Shown here: piece by piece, positions 17,388-25,539 of the stretch
How the letters are laid out: every line of letters begins with the position of its first letter
Position numbering within the stretch: position 1 is the stretch's first letter
From: Algoriphagus sp. AGSA1
GTDB taxonomy: Bacteria > Bacteroidota > Bacteroidia > Cytophagales > Cyclobacteriaceae
NCBI RefSeq assembly: GCF_021390545.1
Contig: NZ_JAJUWR010000021.1
Coordinates: 53,794-117,793 of the forward strand
Length of the DNA stretch: 64,000 nt
Direction: 5' to 3'
The notes under the pieces: model-generated
The model's input: only the letters and a program-made list of their open reading frames with translations
What the model was told of the DNA's origin: nothing
Database searches by the model: none
Translations under genes and position numbers: made by a program

Positions 17388-18129
17388 TTTTTAGGAGATG
17401 ATGGTCAAAAGTATCCTTCAAGAGGACACCGGAAAGTTTCAATCTCAGTGCTTCTGAGCATAAGAAAGCGAGTTTTTCCGCCGCATACGCATAGGGCAAA
17501 CCGCCGGTTCGGATATTGGAAATGCAGTTTCGTTTTTCGTCTGTATTTCCTGCTTTTGGGTTGTATGTCAAATAAATCCCCATGCTATAGGGGGAACTCA
17601 AACCGGGTCTTTCCCCGATCAGGATAATGGAAATTTTACTGGAAAATAGTTCTCCTATTTCATCGCTGATGGCTACTCTTCCTTGCTTTACAATGGAAAT
17701 AGGAGCCAGGGAATGGCGGTTGATTCTAGGTAAGAACTCCTGTAAAAAAGGAATCGCATGCAGGGGAATAGCATTGGCACTAAGTCCATCTGCCAGAATG
17801 ATGGAAATAGCTGTCGCTTCGGATTTTGAGCTTTTGATGAGAGTGATAGACTCTTTACTCAACTTTCTGCCCAAATCGGGTCTTTTGATATAAGTTTCCC
17901 GATTTTCTGCCTGACTTGTCAGAGTGATGCTGGGAAGTTTTAAATCCTGGATTGCAGATTCAAGGGAATTAGTATCCAAACTGGCCCAAACGGCATCTTT
18001 TGCCAAGGCGTGATCTTTTCGGAATTGAAGCAATTCCTGGGTTTTGAGGCTTCCGCCCGTTCTTCCCAAGGCAATTCGGGCATCGGTAAAGTCTTTTAGC
18101 TTTTCCCAAGGGTTGGACACATCGCTCAT
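17368..18129 (-). CDS. eutC: Ethanolamine ammonia-lyase small subunit
   Basis: EutC pairs with EutB to form the adenosylcobalamin-dependent lyase that converts ethanolamine to acetaldehyde and ammonia. The 253-residue sequence shows DALAKDAVWASLD-type N-terminal residues (DHALAKDAVWASLD), IILADGLSANAI, VAISDEIGEL and the hallmark LIGERPGLSSPYSMGIYLTY. The start overlaps the eutB stop by four bases. Length is normal for the family. Confidence 0.95.
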   Translation of the reverse strand: MSDVSNPWEKLKDFTDARIALGRTGGSLKTQELLQFRKDHALAKDAVWASLDTNSLESAIQDLKLPSITLTSQAENRETYIKRPDLGRKLSKESITLIKSSKSEATAISIILADGLSANAIPLHAIPFLQEFLPRINRHSLAPISIVKQGRVAISDEIGELFSSKISIILIGERPGLSSPYSMGIYLTYNPKAGNTDEKRNCISNIRTGGLPYAYAAEKLAFLCSEALRLKLSGVLLKDTFDHHLLKNESGKN

Positions 18130-19493
18130 AGGTTCAACAATTTATTCCCTTTGACCTCGAGAACTTTACCTGAAGCATCCGTCAGATTCATTTTGAGCAG
18201 CCATTCCTCAAATTCCGGTGCTCTTTTCAGTCCCAAGACCTGTCTAATGTAGAGTTGATCGTGAAAGGAAGTACTTTGGTAATTCAGCATCACATCATCC
18301 GCACCGGGGATTCCCATGATAAAATTGCATCCGGCTACGCCCAGCAGGGTCAGCAGATTATCCATATCATCCTGATCAGCGTCAATATGATTGGTATAGC
18401 AGATATCACAACCCATAGGCAAACCCATCAGCTTGCCACAAAAATGATCTTCCAATCCCGCCCGGATCACTTGTTTGCCATCGTAGAGATATTCCGGCCC
18501 AATAAAACCGACCACAGTATTGACGAGTAGTGGATTGAATTTTCTGGCGACAGCATAAGCGCGAACTTCGCAGGTTTGCTGATCCACACCATGGTTGGCA
18601 TTGGCAGAATGCGCACTTCCCTGACCAGTTTCGAAATACATAAAATTATCTCCAATACTGCCTCTGTTCAATTCCTTCCCGGCCTGATGGGCTTCTTCCA
18701 AAGTTTCCAGATTAAAACCGAAGCTTGAGTTTGTCGCTTCCGTGCCTCCAATGGACTGAAAAACCAGATCTACCGGGGCTTTTCTTTCCATCAATTGCAT
18801 AGTGGTCGTCACATGGGAGAGGATGCAGGTTTGGGTAGGAATATCGTATTGGAGCCGGAGTTTTTCCAACATTTCCAGCAAGCGAAGGGTAGTCTCTTCT
18901 GAATCTGAAACCGGATTGATCCCGATCACCGCATCGCCTACTCCGTAAAGTAACCCATCGATGGTGCTGGCCATGATTCCCTTGGCATCATCAGTGGCAT
19001 GGTTGGGCTGGAGACGGGTAGAAAAATGACCTTTCAGGCCTAAGGTATTTCTGAATTTGGTGATGACTCTGATTTTAGATGCAGCAAGGATCAAGTCTTG
19101 ATTTGCCATGATTTTGCTGACGGCCGCTACCATTTCCGGGGTTAGTCCTGAGGATATTTGAGCTATTTTGAATCCGTCAGTTTCGTATGCTAAAAGCCAA
19201 TCCCGAAATCCTCCGACAGTCAGATGAGAAATGGACTGAAATGATTTAGCATCGTGAGATTCAAGTATTAGACGCGAAATGGCATCTATTTCAGAAGGGA
19301 TGATTTCTTCGCTGAGAAATTGTTTTAAAGGGATATCTGCAAGCACCAGTTTTGCAGCGATTCTTTCCTGTTCATTTTTGGCCGCCAAATCAGCCATTTG
19401 ATCCCCTGATTTTTCGGGAGAAGCCTTTGCCAAGACGGTTTTGAGGTCATCAAAGGTATAGTTGAAATTGCCGACGGTGTGCTGATAAACCAT
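18126..19493 (-). CDS. eutB: Ethanolamine ammonia-lyase large subunit
   Basis: EutB is the TIM-barrel catalytic subunit. The 455-residue protein contains LADIPLKQFLSEEIIPSE near the N-terminus, YGVGDAVIGINPVSDS, FETGQGSAHSANANHGVDQQ and MGIPGADDVMLNYQSTSFHD, all family hallmarks. It leads a minus-strand operon with eutC and the permease. No EutA-type reactivase, aldehyde dehydrogenase, microcompartment shell gene or EutR-like regulator lies in the window, so this is the minimal, non-compartment form of the pathway. Confidence 0.96.
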   Translation of the reverse strand: MVYQHTVGNFNYTFDDLKTVLAKASPEKSGDQMADLAAKNEQERIAAKLVLADIPLKQFLSEEIIPSEIDAISRLILESHDAKSFQSISHLTVGGFRDWLLAYETDGFKIAQISSGLTPEMVAAVSKIMANQDLILAASKIRVITKFRNTLGLKGHFSTRLQPNHATDDAKGIMASTIDGLLYGVGDAVIGINPVSDSEETTLRLLEMLEKLRLQYDIPTQTCILSHVTTTMQLMERKAPVDLVFQSIGGTEATNSSFGFNLETLEEAHQAGKELNRGSIGDNFMYFETGQGSAHSANANHGVDQQTCEVRAYAVARKFNPLLVNTVVGFIGPEYLYDGKQVIRAGLEDHFCGKLMGLPMGCDICYTNHIDADQDDMDNLLTLLGVAGCNFIMGIPGADDVMLNYQSTSFHDQLYIRQVLGLKRAPEFEEWLLKMNLTDASGKVLEVKGNKLLNL

Positions 19494-19585
19494 CTAATTA
19501 AAGTGGGGATTTATTGGGGGATATGCAATATGGAGCAGAATATTTTATGGAATTAGTAATATCGAAGGAAGAATCTTCAAATTAC

Positions 19586-20458
19586 TCAAGAGGAAGATTT
19601 GGCTGATTGGATCAGGTTTTTATAATGAAGGGCTTTACGGAAATCAGGTTTCAGTTCTAACGCTTTTTCTAAACAAGTCAATGCTTCTTCGAATGATGAA
19701 ATGCTACAAAGAACAACTGCTTTTTCTGTCAGTATTTTATAATCTTTTGGGTAGATCTGAAGGATGAAGTTGAATTGCTCCATGCATTTGTTTACCTCTC
19801 CAGATGCGAGGAAATTTAAACCTAAAAATTGTCGATATTCTTTGTTGTCCGGCATCAGTGCCAAAGCTGTTTTGAATGCTTTTTCGGCCAACCCATGATT
19901 ACGAAGTTCATATTCACATTTGCCAATTAGAAACCAGTGTTCTGGATTGTCCCTGTTTTCCATCTGAGAAAGATATTCAAGAGCAATCTCAAATTCCTGA
20001 GCCAACATATATGTTTTGGCCAGTTCTAATAGGAATTCCGGTACAGCCTTTAGTTTGATAGCTTGTTTCCAAAAACGAATAGCCTCAGGATATTTTTTTT
20101 GGTGAGTTGCCAGTTTGGCAAGGCTGATATAGGCGCTCGTATAATTCGGGTTTAAGTTGATTGCTTTCTGGTAATAGTTTTCAGCTTTTGCTAAATCTCC
20201 TTTCATAGCATAGCTATTCCCAGTATTTAGATAGTAAACTGGTTTTTTTTCGATTTTAACAGCCTGATTAAAATATTGAATAGCCGTTTCAAAGTCTTGC
20301 TTTTGATGGTAAAGAAGTCCCAGATTGTTAAGGGATGTTGCATTTTTCGGGTTCTTTTCGAGAGCCTTATGATAACTTTCTTTCGCTTTTTCCAGCTCTC
20401 CGTTCATAAAGAATTGGACAGCTTGGTTATTAAAGTCTTTAGATTGATCCGTATCCAT
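19586..20458 (-). CDS. TPR-repeat protein, last gene of the eCIS operon
   Basis: The 290-residue protein is built almost wholly of tetratricopeptide repeats (about seven or eight). Examples are NATSLNNLGLLYHQKQDFET, AENYYQKAINLNPNYTSAY and CLEKALELKPDFRKALHY. There is no signal peptide, so it is cytoplasmic. It begins four bases after the stop of the DUF4157 gene, so the two are probably co-translated. TPR proteins commonly act as protein-binding scaffolds; a role in handling or loading the neighbouring cargo is inferred from position only. The 92 bases before eutB hold no clear terminator. Confidence 0.85.
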   Translation of the reverse strand: MDTDQSKDFNNQAVQFFMNGELEKAKESYHKALEKNPKNATSLNNLGLLYHQKQDFETAIQYFNQAVKIEKKPVYYLNTGNSYAMKGDLAKAENYYQKAINLNPNYTSAYISLAKLATHQKKYPEAIRFWKQAIKLKAVPEFLLELAKTYMLAQEFEIALEYLSQMENRDNPEHWFLIGKCEYELRNHGLAEKAFKTALALMPDNKEYRQFLGLNFLASGEVNKCMEQFNFILQIYPKDYKILTEKAVVLCSISSFEEALTCLEKALELKPDFRKALHYKNLIQSAKSSS

Positions 20459-20462
20459 TTTT

Positions 20463-23400
20463 TCAGAAAATTTCGTCTTTTATATCCCTTGCTAAGCCTA
20501 CTGCCATATTGACCACATCCAGATCGGGATAAATCACCTCTAGGTCATCAAAGGATAAAGCAAAAGGCTCACCCTCTTGGTAATGGATAGGGAACACTAT
20601 TCCAAATTGTATATCTGGACCCCATTCGTAAGATGCCAGATTGTGTCGCCAAGTTTCCGAAACCGAGAGAAAGCCTACACCGAGGCTTGCCCTTGCAAAG
20701 GCATTTATCCCGAAAACGAACTTAGGATTGACAGTAATCCTACCACTTGCGTCTATAGTCAGGCCTGTTTGTGGGCTCCAGTTGACATCTACAGAAGCCA
20801 AAGCTTGACCTTCTAAGCCTAGAGAACCTTCGAGTTCTATACCTCCAGTTAAACTTGCAATTCCGGCGCTTACTCCCAAGCTCAGGTCTCCTCTTAAAGT
20901 TAGTCCTGCGTCCGCCGGAATTACAAATTCACCATGACCATTCAGCGTTGTTTCTTCTTCATGGGCAGGGTTGTAGGTAATTTCTGCCGACATATTTTGT
21001 AAAGCTCCCGGACCAAAACCAGCAGTGAAATCAAGGCCTCCCCCTATTTGGGCTACTAGCCCAATACTTCTAGGCCCTAGTGGAATTGCAAATATTGGGA
21101 TTTCGATTGTTGGAACACGGAATAGATTTCTATTGATTTCTCTTCTGCCGAAAACTTCGTATTCATCAGAAGAAAGTCTGGCTGTCACCTCCAATTCACC
21201 ATTTGGAAGGAATTGTACTTCCGCAGTGGCTGCCAGCCATGGGGTTATTTGAAGGGTTAGACTTCCTCCACCAAAAATCAGTATTTCGTCAGTAGGATCA
21301 CCTGTTGGTTGACCTTCTTCACCGATTGACCTATTGGTGGCGGTTACATTTATTCTACCGGAGAGCATGCCGCGGCTGTATGCTGCATCACCTTCTATTG
21401 TCAATGCCCCATCCTCGTAGGTCACAGTTAGGGTTGAATTGATTCCAGGGATATCCGGTTGGGCTGTGCCTGAAACAAATACATGATACTCTTCTTCTCC
21501 GTTTTGTTTGGAGACTCTTGCTTCTACGCTACCTCCTGAAATGCCCGGAACCTCACTGCTGAGGTTAAAACTACCACCAATGGAGAAGCCATTTTCGCCG
21601 TATTCGATAGACATTCTGCCTTCTTCAATGCCCGGAATATCCAATTCAGCTACCCCTTCAGCCGAGAATAAGTTCTCGCTATAAGTGGCAGTGATTGTTG
21701 CACTTTTGACCCCCCTGATTTTACCTTCTGGAATTCCGATAGTACCGCCTATGGTCCAGATTTGATTTTTATATTCTACCCTGATTTCTGCTGGATCGAA
21801 AAGCTCTGAATCAAAATTAAATGCTCCTTCCAGCTCGAATCCTCCAGCTGTAGATGCTGCCGCACCAATATGACCTTCGCCGACGCCTTGGATTCCGAAG
21901 TTGACAAGGCCTTCTATGCCAAGACCTCTCCTACTACTTGCAAAAAGCGTAAGACTTGATTGTCTCAGCTCAAAAGGAGAGGGAAATGAAAAATCTGTAC
22001 CCAAAAAGGTTTTCGAAATCTGAATATCACCGTTTTCAAAAAGTAAGTCCAGTTCAGTATTTTGAATGAATGGGATTGAAGGAAGTACTTTTCCTACAAT
22101 TCTTACTCCTCCTTCTTCATACTCTATGGAATTTATTTCTATTGGACTAAACTGTCTAGCAGCAATATTTCCAGCACTTATTATCGAATTTCTAGCAGCA
22201 GCTTCCCCTTCTACATTGTCCACATATCCGGCAAATTGTGCTCCGGGGAGTTTTTTTATTTCAACGGTTCCGCCCGTGGCCCGAATTAGAGGGTTTTCAC
22301 TGGGGAATTCTAATACAAAGTGGCCAAGAACTTCACTAGTTGGATCATTATAGAATGTCTTACTTGTAATTACCCAAGGCCTAAACCAATTGCGTTCATT
22401 TCTATTAGGGGAATTCGTCCTACCATTCCAACTGAAAACCTTGCCTACTTGGTAGTATCTTCTAGGGAAAACCAACATTTGCCCCTCGGATCCAAGCTCA
22501 CTCATGTTGACTGGAATAATATGCTCTAGATGATCTCCTTGCTCTATTTGCGATCTGATCCAATATTTGTCAGTTCCCACCCTCCTTGGACCTCCTCCAG
22601 CACTAAAATCATTAAAAATTAGATCATATTTATTTTTAATTTGTCTGATTTTATCCTCATCTCTGGATGCCTCAGATATTCGAGGTATAGAAGCTTCTAT
22701 CATTGCCAGAGAATCTTGTTGTCGCAAAGATTGACGGATTTTAGATTCTACGGACTCCCTTATAACTTCCCCGGAATTAACATTTGAATTGGGCTCAAGT
22801 AGTTCTAGATTATCAATTTGGTTAACCGAAGTGTCTTCAGGGTAACCTGAGATTTGCATTTCTACAATATGATCAACTTGAAAGTGCTTCGGAGACCTTC
22901 CTCTAATGTCCCATTTAGGGATAATTGCTTCTCTAACTACATTTTCTAAAGTTCCGGTTAGAAAGGTGTTGTCTGAATTTCTAACCTTATAAGCATAGAT
23001 GGTGTGGCTTCCAGACCGAGAAGTTTCCACAGCATTTGCCTGATTGTGTTTTTCCAAAAGAATTCTTCTGATCTCCGTGGAATCTAATTCTCTCCTCCAA
23101 ATATCCCTTTGGTTTACTCCAACTCGACTCCCTGAATAGTTTTTCTTTCTTCTTAACCTGTGTTGTTGGTAAAGCACTTCTCTTCCCCCAGTTGTTTTAA
23201 ATGCGGTAACTGGAATACTGGAGTACGTTATAGTATGATTTGTATTGTTTACTAAACCGGTTGAAAGTTGTCCTGGAGAACTTGGGGTTGGAGCAGCCTC
23301 AACTTCCCCTTCCATTTGCACAACAGGCGTTCTTTTCACTTCAGCCCCTCCCTGCTGCACCGTATGCGTCAATTCATGTGCAAGGAGATGCTTGCCTTCC

Positions 23401-24023
23401 GCAGTTTCCGGCTGGTATTTTCCTTGGTTGAAATACACATCGCTGCCATGCGTAAAGGCCTGTGCTCCCATGGCGCTGCTCATCTGCGCCGCATTGGCGT
23501 CTGAATGAATTCTCACGCCACTGAAATCCGCACCGATTTTACTGCCCATTTCGGATTGAACTGGCGCAGGAAGGTTTTGGCCGCCACCTTTGGAACTTGA
23601 AATCTGCGCAGAAATAGAGGGTGAGGCTGTCATGCTGCCATCTGGGGAGAGTTGAATGCTTTCTTCCTCCTCTTTGGATCGTTGTAAGATGTTTGAATTT
23701 TTAGGAAAAAGCTGAACCGTTTCTTCTTCCTCTTCCATGGCACTCAGCTGCAGGAAAGACCCACTGGCAGAAATAGGCATCATCTGAAGAGACTCCTCCT
23801 CTTCTTCGGGTTGCATCTGAAAAGAATCCGAACTGCCGGGATTCATGGCTAAAGCGGGTTCGGATTGGGTCGGTGCCATTGTCACATGATTGGCGACCGA
23901 TTCGGCTTCCCGCTCATATTTATCTCCGGGTCTGCCGATTTTTAAGCTTGGCTGAATGCTAAGCGATGCCGGGCCATTATGAAATGACGAAGGCAAAGGC
24001 TTACGTTCAGCTGCTGCGCTCAT
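20463..24023 (-). CDS. Large DUF4157 protein, candidate eCIS cargo/effector
   Basis: This 1186-residue protein has several parts. Residues 1-60 include YEREAESVANHV, a conserved lead-in to DUF4157. Residues about 68-126 hold three imperfect acidic repeats (such as QMQPEEEEESLQMMP). DUF4157 covers about 150-227 with SGVRIHSDANAAQMSSAMGA and the zinc-protease-like HELTH (216-220). Residues about 380-420 carry DHIVEMQ followed by NLELLEPNSNVNSG, resembling an HNH nuclease core. From about 640 on, the chain is beta-rich, with four to six repeats of about 30-40 residues containing IPGI/VPGI turns. DUF4157 is known to be enriched in eCIS-linked cargo. Toxicity and nuclease activity are inference. 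The start codon overlaps the stop of the 58-aa gene (TAATG). Confidence 0.85.
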   Translation of the reverse strand: MSAAAERKPLPSSFHNGPASLSIQPSLKIGRPGDKYEREAESVANHVTMAPTQSEPALAMNPGSSDSFQMQPEEEEESLQMMPISASGSFLQLSAMEEEEETVQLFPKNSNILQRSKEEEESIQLSPDGSMTASPSISAQISSSKGGGQNLPAPVQSEMGSKIGADFSGVRIHSDANAAQMSSAMGAQAFTHGSDVYFNQGKYQPETAEGKHLLAHELTHTVQQGGAEVKRTPVVQMEGEVEAAPTPSSPGQLSTGLVNNTNHTITYSSIPVTAFKTTGGREVLYQQHRLRRKKNYSGSRVGVNQRDIWRRELDSTEIRRILLEKHNQANAVETSRSGSHTIYAYKVRNSDNTFLTGTLENVVREAIIPKWDIRGRSPKHFQVDHIVEMQISGYPEDTSVNQIDNLELLEPNSNVNSGEVIRESVESKIRQSLRQQDSLAMIEASIPRISEASRDEDKIRQIKNKYDLIFNDFSAGGGPRRVGTDKYWIRSQIEQGDHLEHIIPVNMSELGSEGQMLVFPRRYYQVGKVFSWNGRTNSPNRNERNWFRPWVITSKTFYNDPTSEVLGHFVLEFPSENPLIRATGGTVEIKKLPGAQFAGYVDNVEGEAAARNSIISAGNIAARQFSPIEINSIEYEEGGVRIVGKVLPSIPFIQNTELDLLFENGDIQISKTFLGTDFSFPSPFELRQSSLTLFASSRRGLGIEGLVNFGIQGVGEGHIGAAASTAGGFELEGAFNFDSELFDPAEIRVEYKNQIWTIGGTIGIPEGKIRGVKSATITATYSENLFSAEGVAELDIPGIEEGRMSIEYGENGFSIGGSFNLSSEVPGISGGSVEARVSKQNGEEEYHVFVSGTAQPDIPGINSTLTVTYEDGALTIEGDAAYSRGMLSGRINVTATNRSIGEEGQPTGDPTDEILIFGGGSLTLQITPWLAATAEVQFLPNGELEVTARLSSDEYEVFGRREINRNLFRVPTIEIPIFAIPLGPRSIGLVAQIGGGLDFTAGFGPGALQNMSAEITYNPAHEEETTLNGHGEFVIPADAGLTLRGDLSLGVSAGIASLTGGIELEGSLGLEGQALASVDVNWSPQTGLTIDASGRITVNPKFVFGINAFARASLGVGFLSVSETWRHNLASYEWGPDIQFGIVFPIHYQEGEPFALSFDDLEVIYPDLDVVNMAVGLARDIKDEIF

Positions 24024-24199
24024 TATTTTTTGGTTTCGGTTTTCATAGGAGAGGCGGCTGCCAAAGGTGTCATGGGCTCCTGTTCCTCTTCCACAGGGCT
24101 CATTTTCACTTCAGGCTTTTTCTCTTCTTTTTCTTCCAAGAGGATGACCTCCTCTTTCTCAGGCTCCTGGTCGGCTTTTTTTCTGACTTTCTTCCTCAT
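24023..24199 (-). CDS. 58-aa highly charged protein between the ATPase and DUF4157 genes
   Basis: This short frame begins MRKKVRKKADQEPEKEEVIL, continues with LEEKEEKKPEVKM and PVEEEQEPM, and ends AAASPMKTETKK. It is almost entirely Glu, Lys, Pro and Ala, so probably disordered. Its ATG overlaps the ATPase stop (ATGA) and its TAA overlaps the DUF4157 ATG (TAATG). This seamless junction on both sides is strong evidence that it is translated. No family is recognised. It could be a linker, an adaptor between ATPase and cargo, or a detached N-terminal piece of the cargo gene. Confidence 0.7.
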   Translation of the reverse strand: MRKKVRKKADQEPEKEEVILLEEKEEKKPEVKMSPVEEEQEPMTPLAAASPMKTETKK

Positions 24200-25539
24200 A
24201 ATGTTCTCCCCATTTTGTGATATTCTCTTCTGATTCCTTCGCGTACATCTCCCAGCATGACCTGGTTGCTTCCTTTGTCCAGAGCTTTGAGCAAACTGTG
24301 CTGGATCACCTGCACTATCGAGCCGCCGGACAGCTCATAGCTTTTAGCCAATTCCTGAAAATTAATCCGCTTGTCCAGCTCGACTTTTTCCGGAAATCCT
24401 TTCTGCCATAGTTTTTTCCGCTCCTCGGGTTGTGGCATCGGGAAAAATACTGACGCCTGAAAACGCCTCATAAATGCCTCGTCCATGTTGCTTTTGAGGT
24501 TGGTGGCCAAAATCACCAAACCATCATACTCTTCGATACGCTGCAGCAAATAGGAAACTTCCTGGTTTGCGTAGCGGTCGTGGGAATCGGAAACCGATGT
24601 TCTCTTCCCGAAAAGCGCATCTGCCTCATCAAAAAATAGAATCCAGCCTTTGCGCTCTGCCCTGTCAAAAATTTTTGACAGGTTCTTTTCGGTTTCCCCT
24701 ATATACTTGGACACTATTCTGGACAGATCAATTCTGTAAACATCCAGTCCTAGCTTTTTGCCTAATAGGGTGGTGGTTAGCGTCTTTCCGGTGCCCGGTG
24801 GGCCATAAAACAAAGCTTTGAAACCAGGTTTTAGCTTCTTGTTCATTCCCCAAGACTGGAGCAACTGGTCTTTGTGCTTCAGCCAAATTTCTATCTCCCT
24901 TAGTTCCTCTTCGGTATGTGGATTGAGCACCAAATCTTCCCATTCCATTTCAGTTTGGAGAAGTTGGGCTGGGAAATTAGCACTGAAATCAGGTTTGCGA
25001 ACAGTTCCGCTGGTGATTTCCTGGAGCGTATCCCGGTTGATAATCAAGGTGCCGTTCAGATAGGGCTCATCGATATCGGTATCACTGAGTTGAAGGTGAC
25101 CTTCTTTAAAAAGCCTGGAATTCTTATCGAATAGGTTCAAATACTGAAATCTCTTTTCCAGATTGCTTCCGGCAAGTATGAAAAGCACTGTCTCGCCCGT
25201 GGGGATAAAACCATTATGGTTTTTGCCTTTCCGTCCACCAAATTCTGTGAAAATCTGCTGTGTCAGCTGGTTTTTCCCCATAAACATATCCAGCATCTGG
25301 GGCTTGATGTGTGGGACAGCTGACAAAATCAAAAGAAATCGCTCGGCTGTCGTAAGGTTTAATTTTTTAGTAAAGAGTGCATAAGCTCCATAAGGTTCCA
25401 TGAATTCTGGAGCAGGAAGTTCCAGTACATCCCGTACTTGGTTTCCGGGCTTAGCATTCATAGCCGATCGTGCTTTCAAAATACTTTGAAGCCAATCCAA
25501 CTCCTGCTGTATGGTGCTTGCATTATGTTTTGTTGCCAT
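24196..25539 (-). CDS. eCIS AAA+ ATPase (Afp15-like)
   Basis: The 447-residue protein has a helical N-terminal domain and a C-terminal AAA+ module: Walker A GPPGTGKT (about 246-253), Walker B WILFFDEAD, then ALFGKRTSVSDSHDRYANQE and arginine-finger-type MRRFQASVFFP. A single AAA+ ATPase is a conserved eCIS component (Afp15, PVC15), thought to act in assembly or cargo loading in the producing cell. The ATG at 25539 overlaps the upstream stop (TAATG); a frame extending to 25599 reads back into the tape-measure gene and is not preferred. Confidence 0.92.
   Translation of the reverse strand: MATKHNASTIQQELDWLQSILKARSAMNAKPGNQVRDVLELPAPEFMEPYGAYALFTKKLNLTTAERFLLILSAVPHIKPQMLDMFMGKNQLTQQIFTEFGGRKGKNHNGFIPTGETVLFILAGSNLEKRFQYLNLFDKNSRLFKEGHLQLSDTDIDEPYLNGTLIINRDTLQEITSGTVRKPDFSANFPAQLLQTEMEWEDLVLNPHTEEELREIEIWLKHKDQLLQSWGMNKKLKPGFKALFYGPPGTGKTLTTTLLGKKLGLDVYRIDLSRIVSKYIGETEKNLSKIFDRAERKGWILFFDEADALFGKRTSVSDSHDRYANQEVSYLLQRIEEYDGLVILATNLKSNMDEAFMRRFQASVFFPMPQPEERKKLWQKGFPEKVELDKRINFQELAKSYELSGGSIVQVIQHSLLKALDKGSNQVMLGDVREGIRREYHKMGRTL

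Noticed and set aside
24030..24233. Plus-strand frame opposite the 58-aa gene
   Set aside because: It is the antisense of the E/K-rich minus-strand gene, whose start and stop both overlap neighbours.
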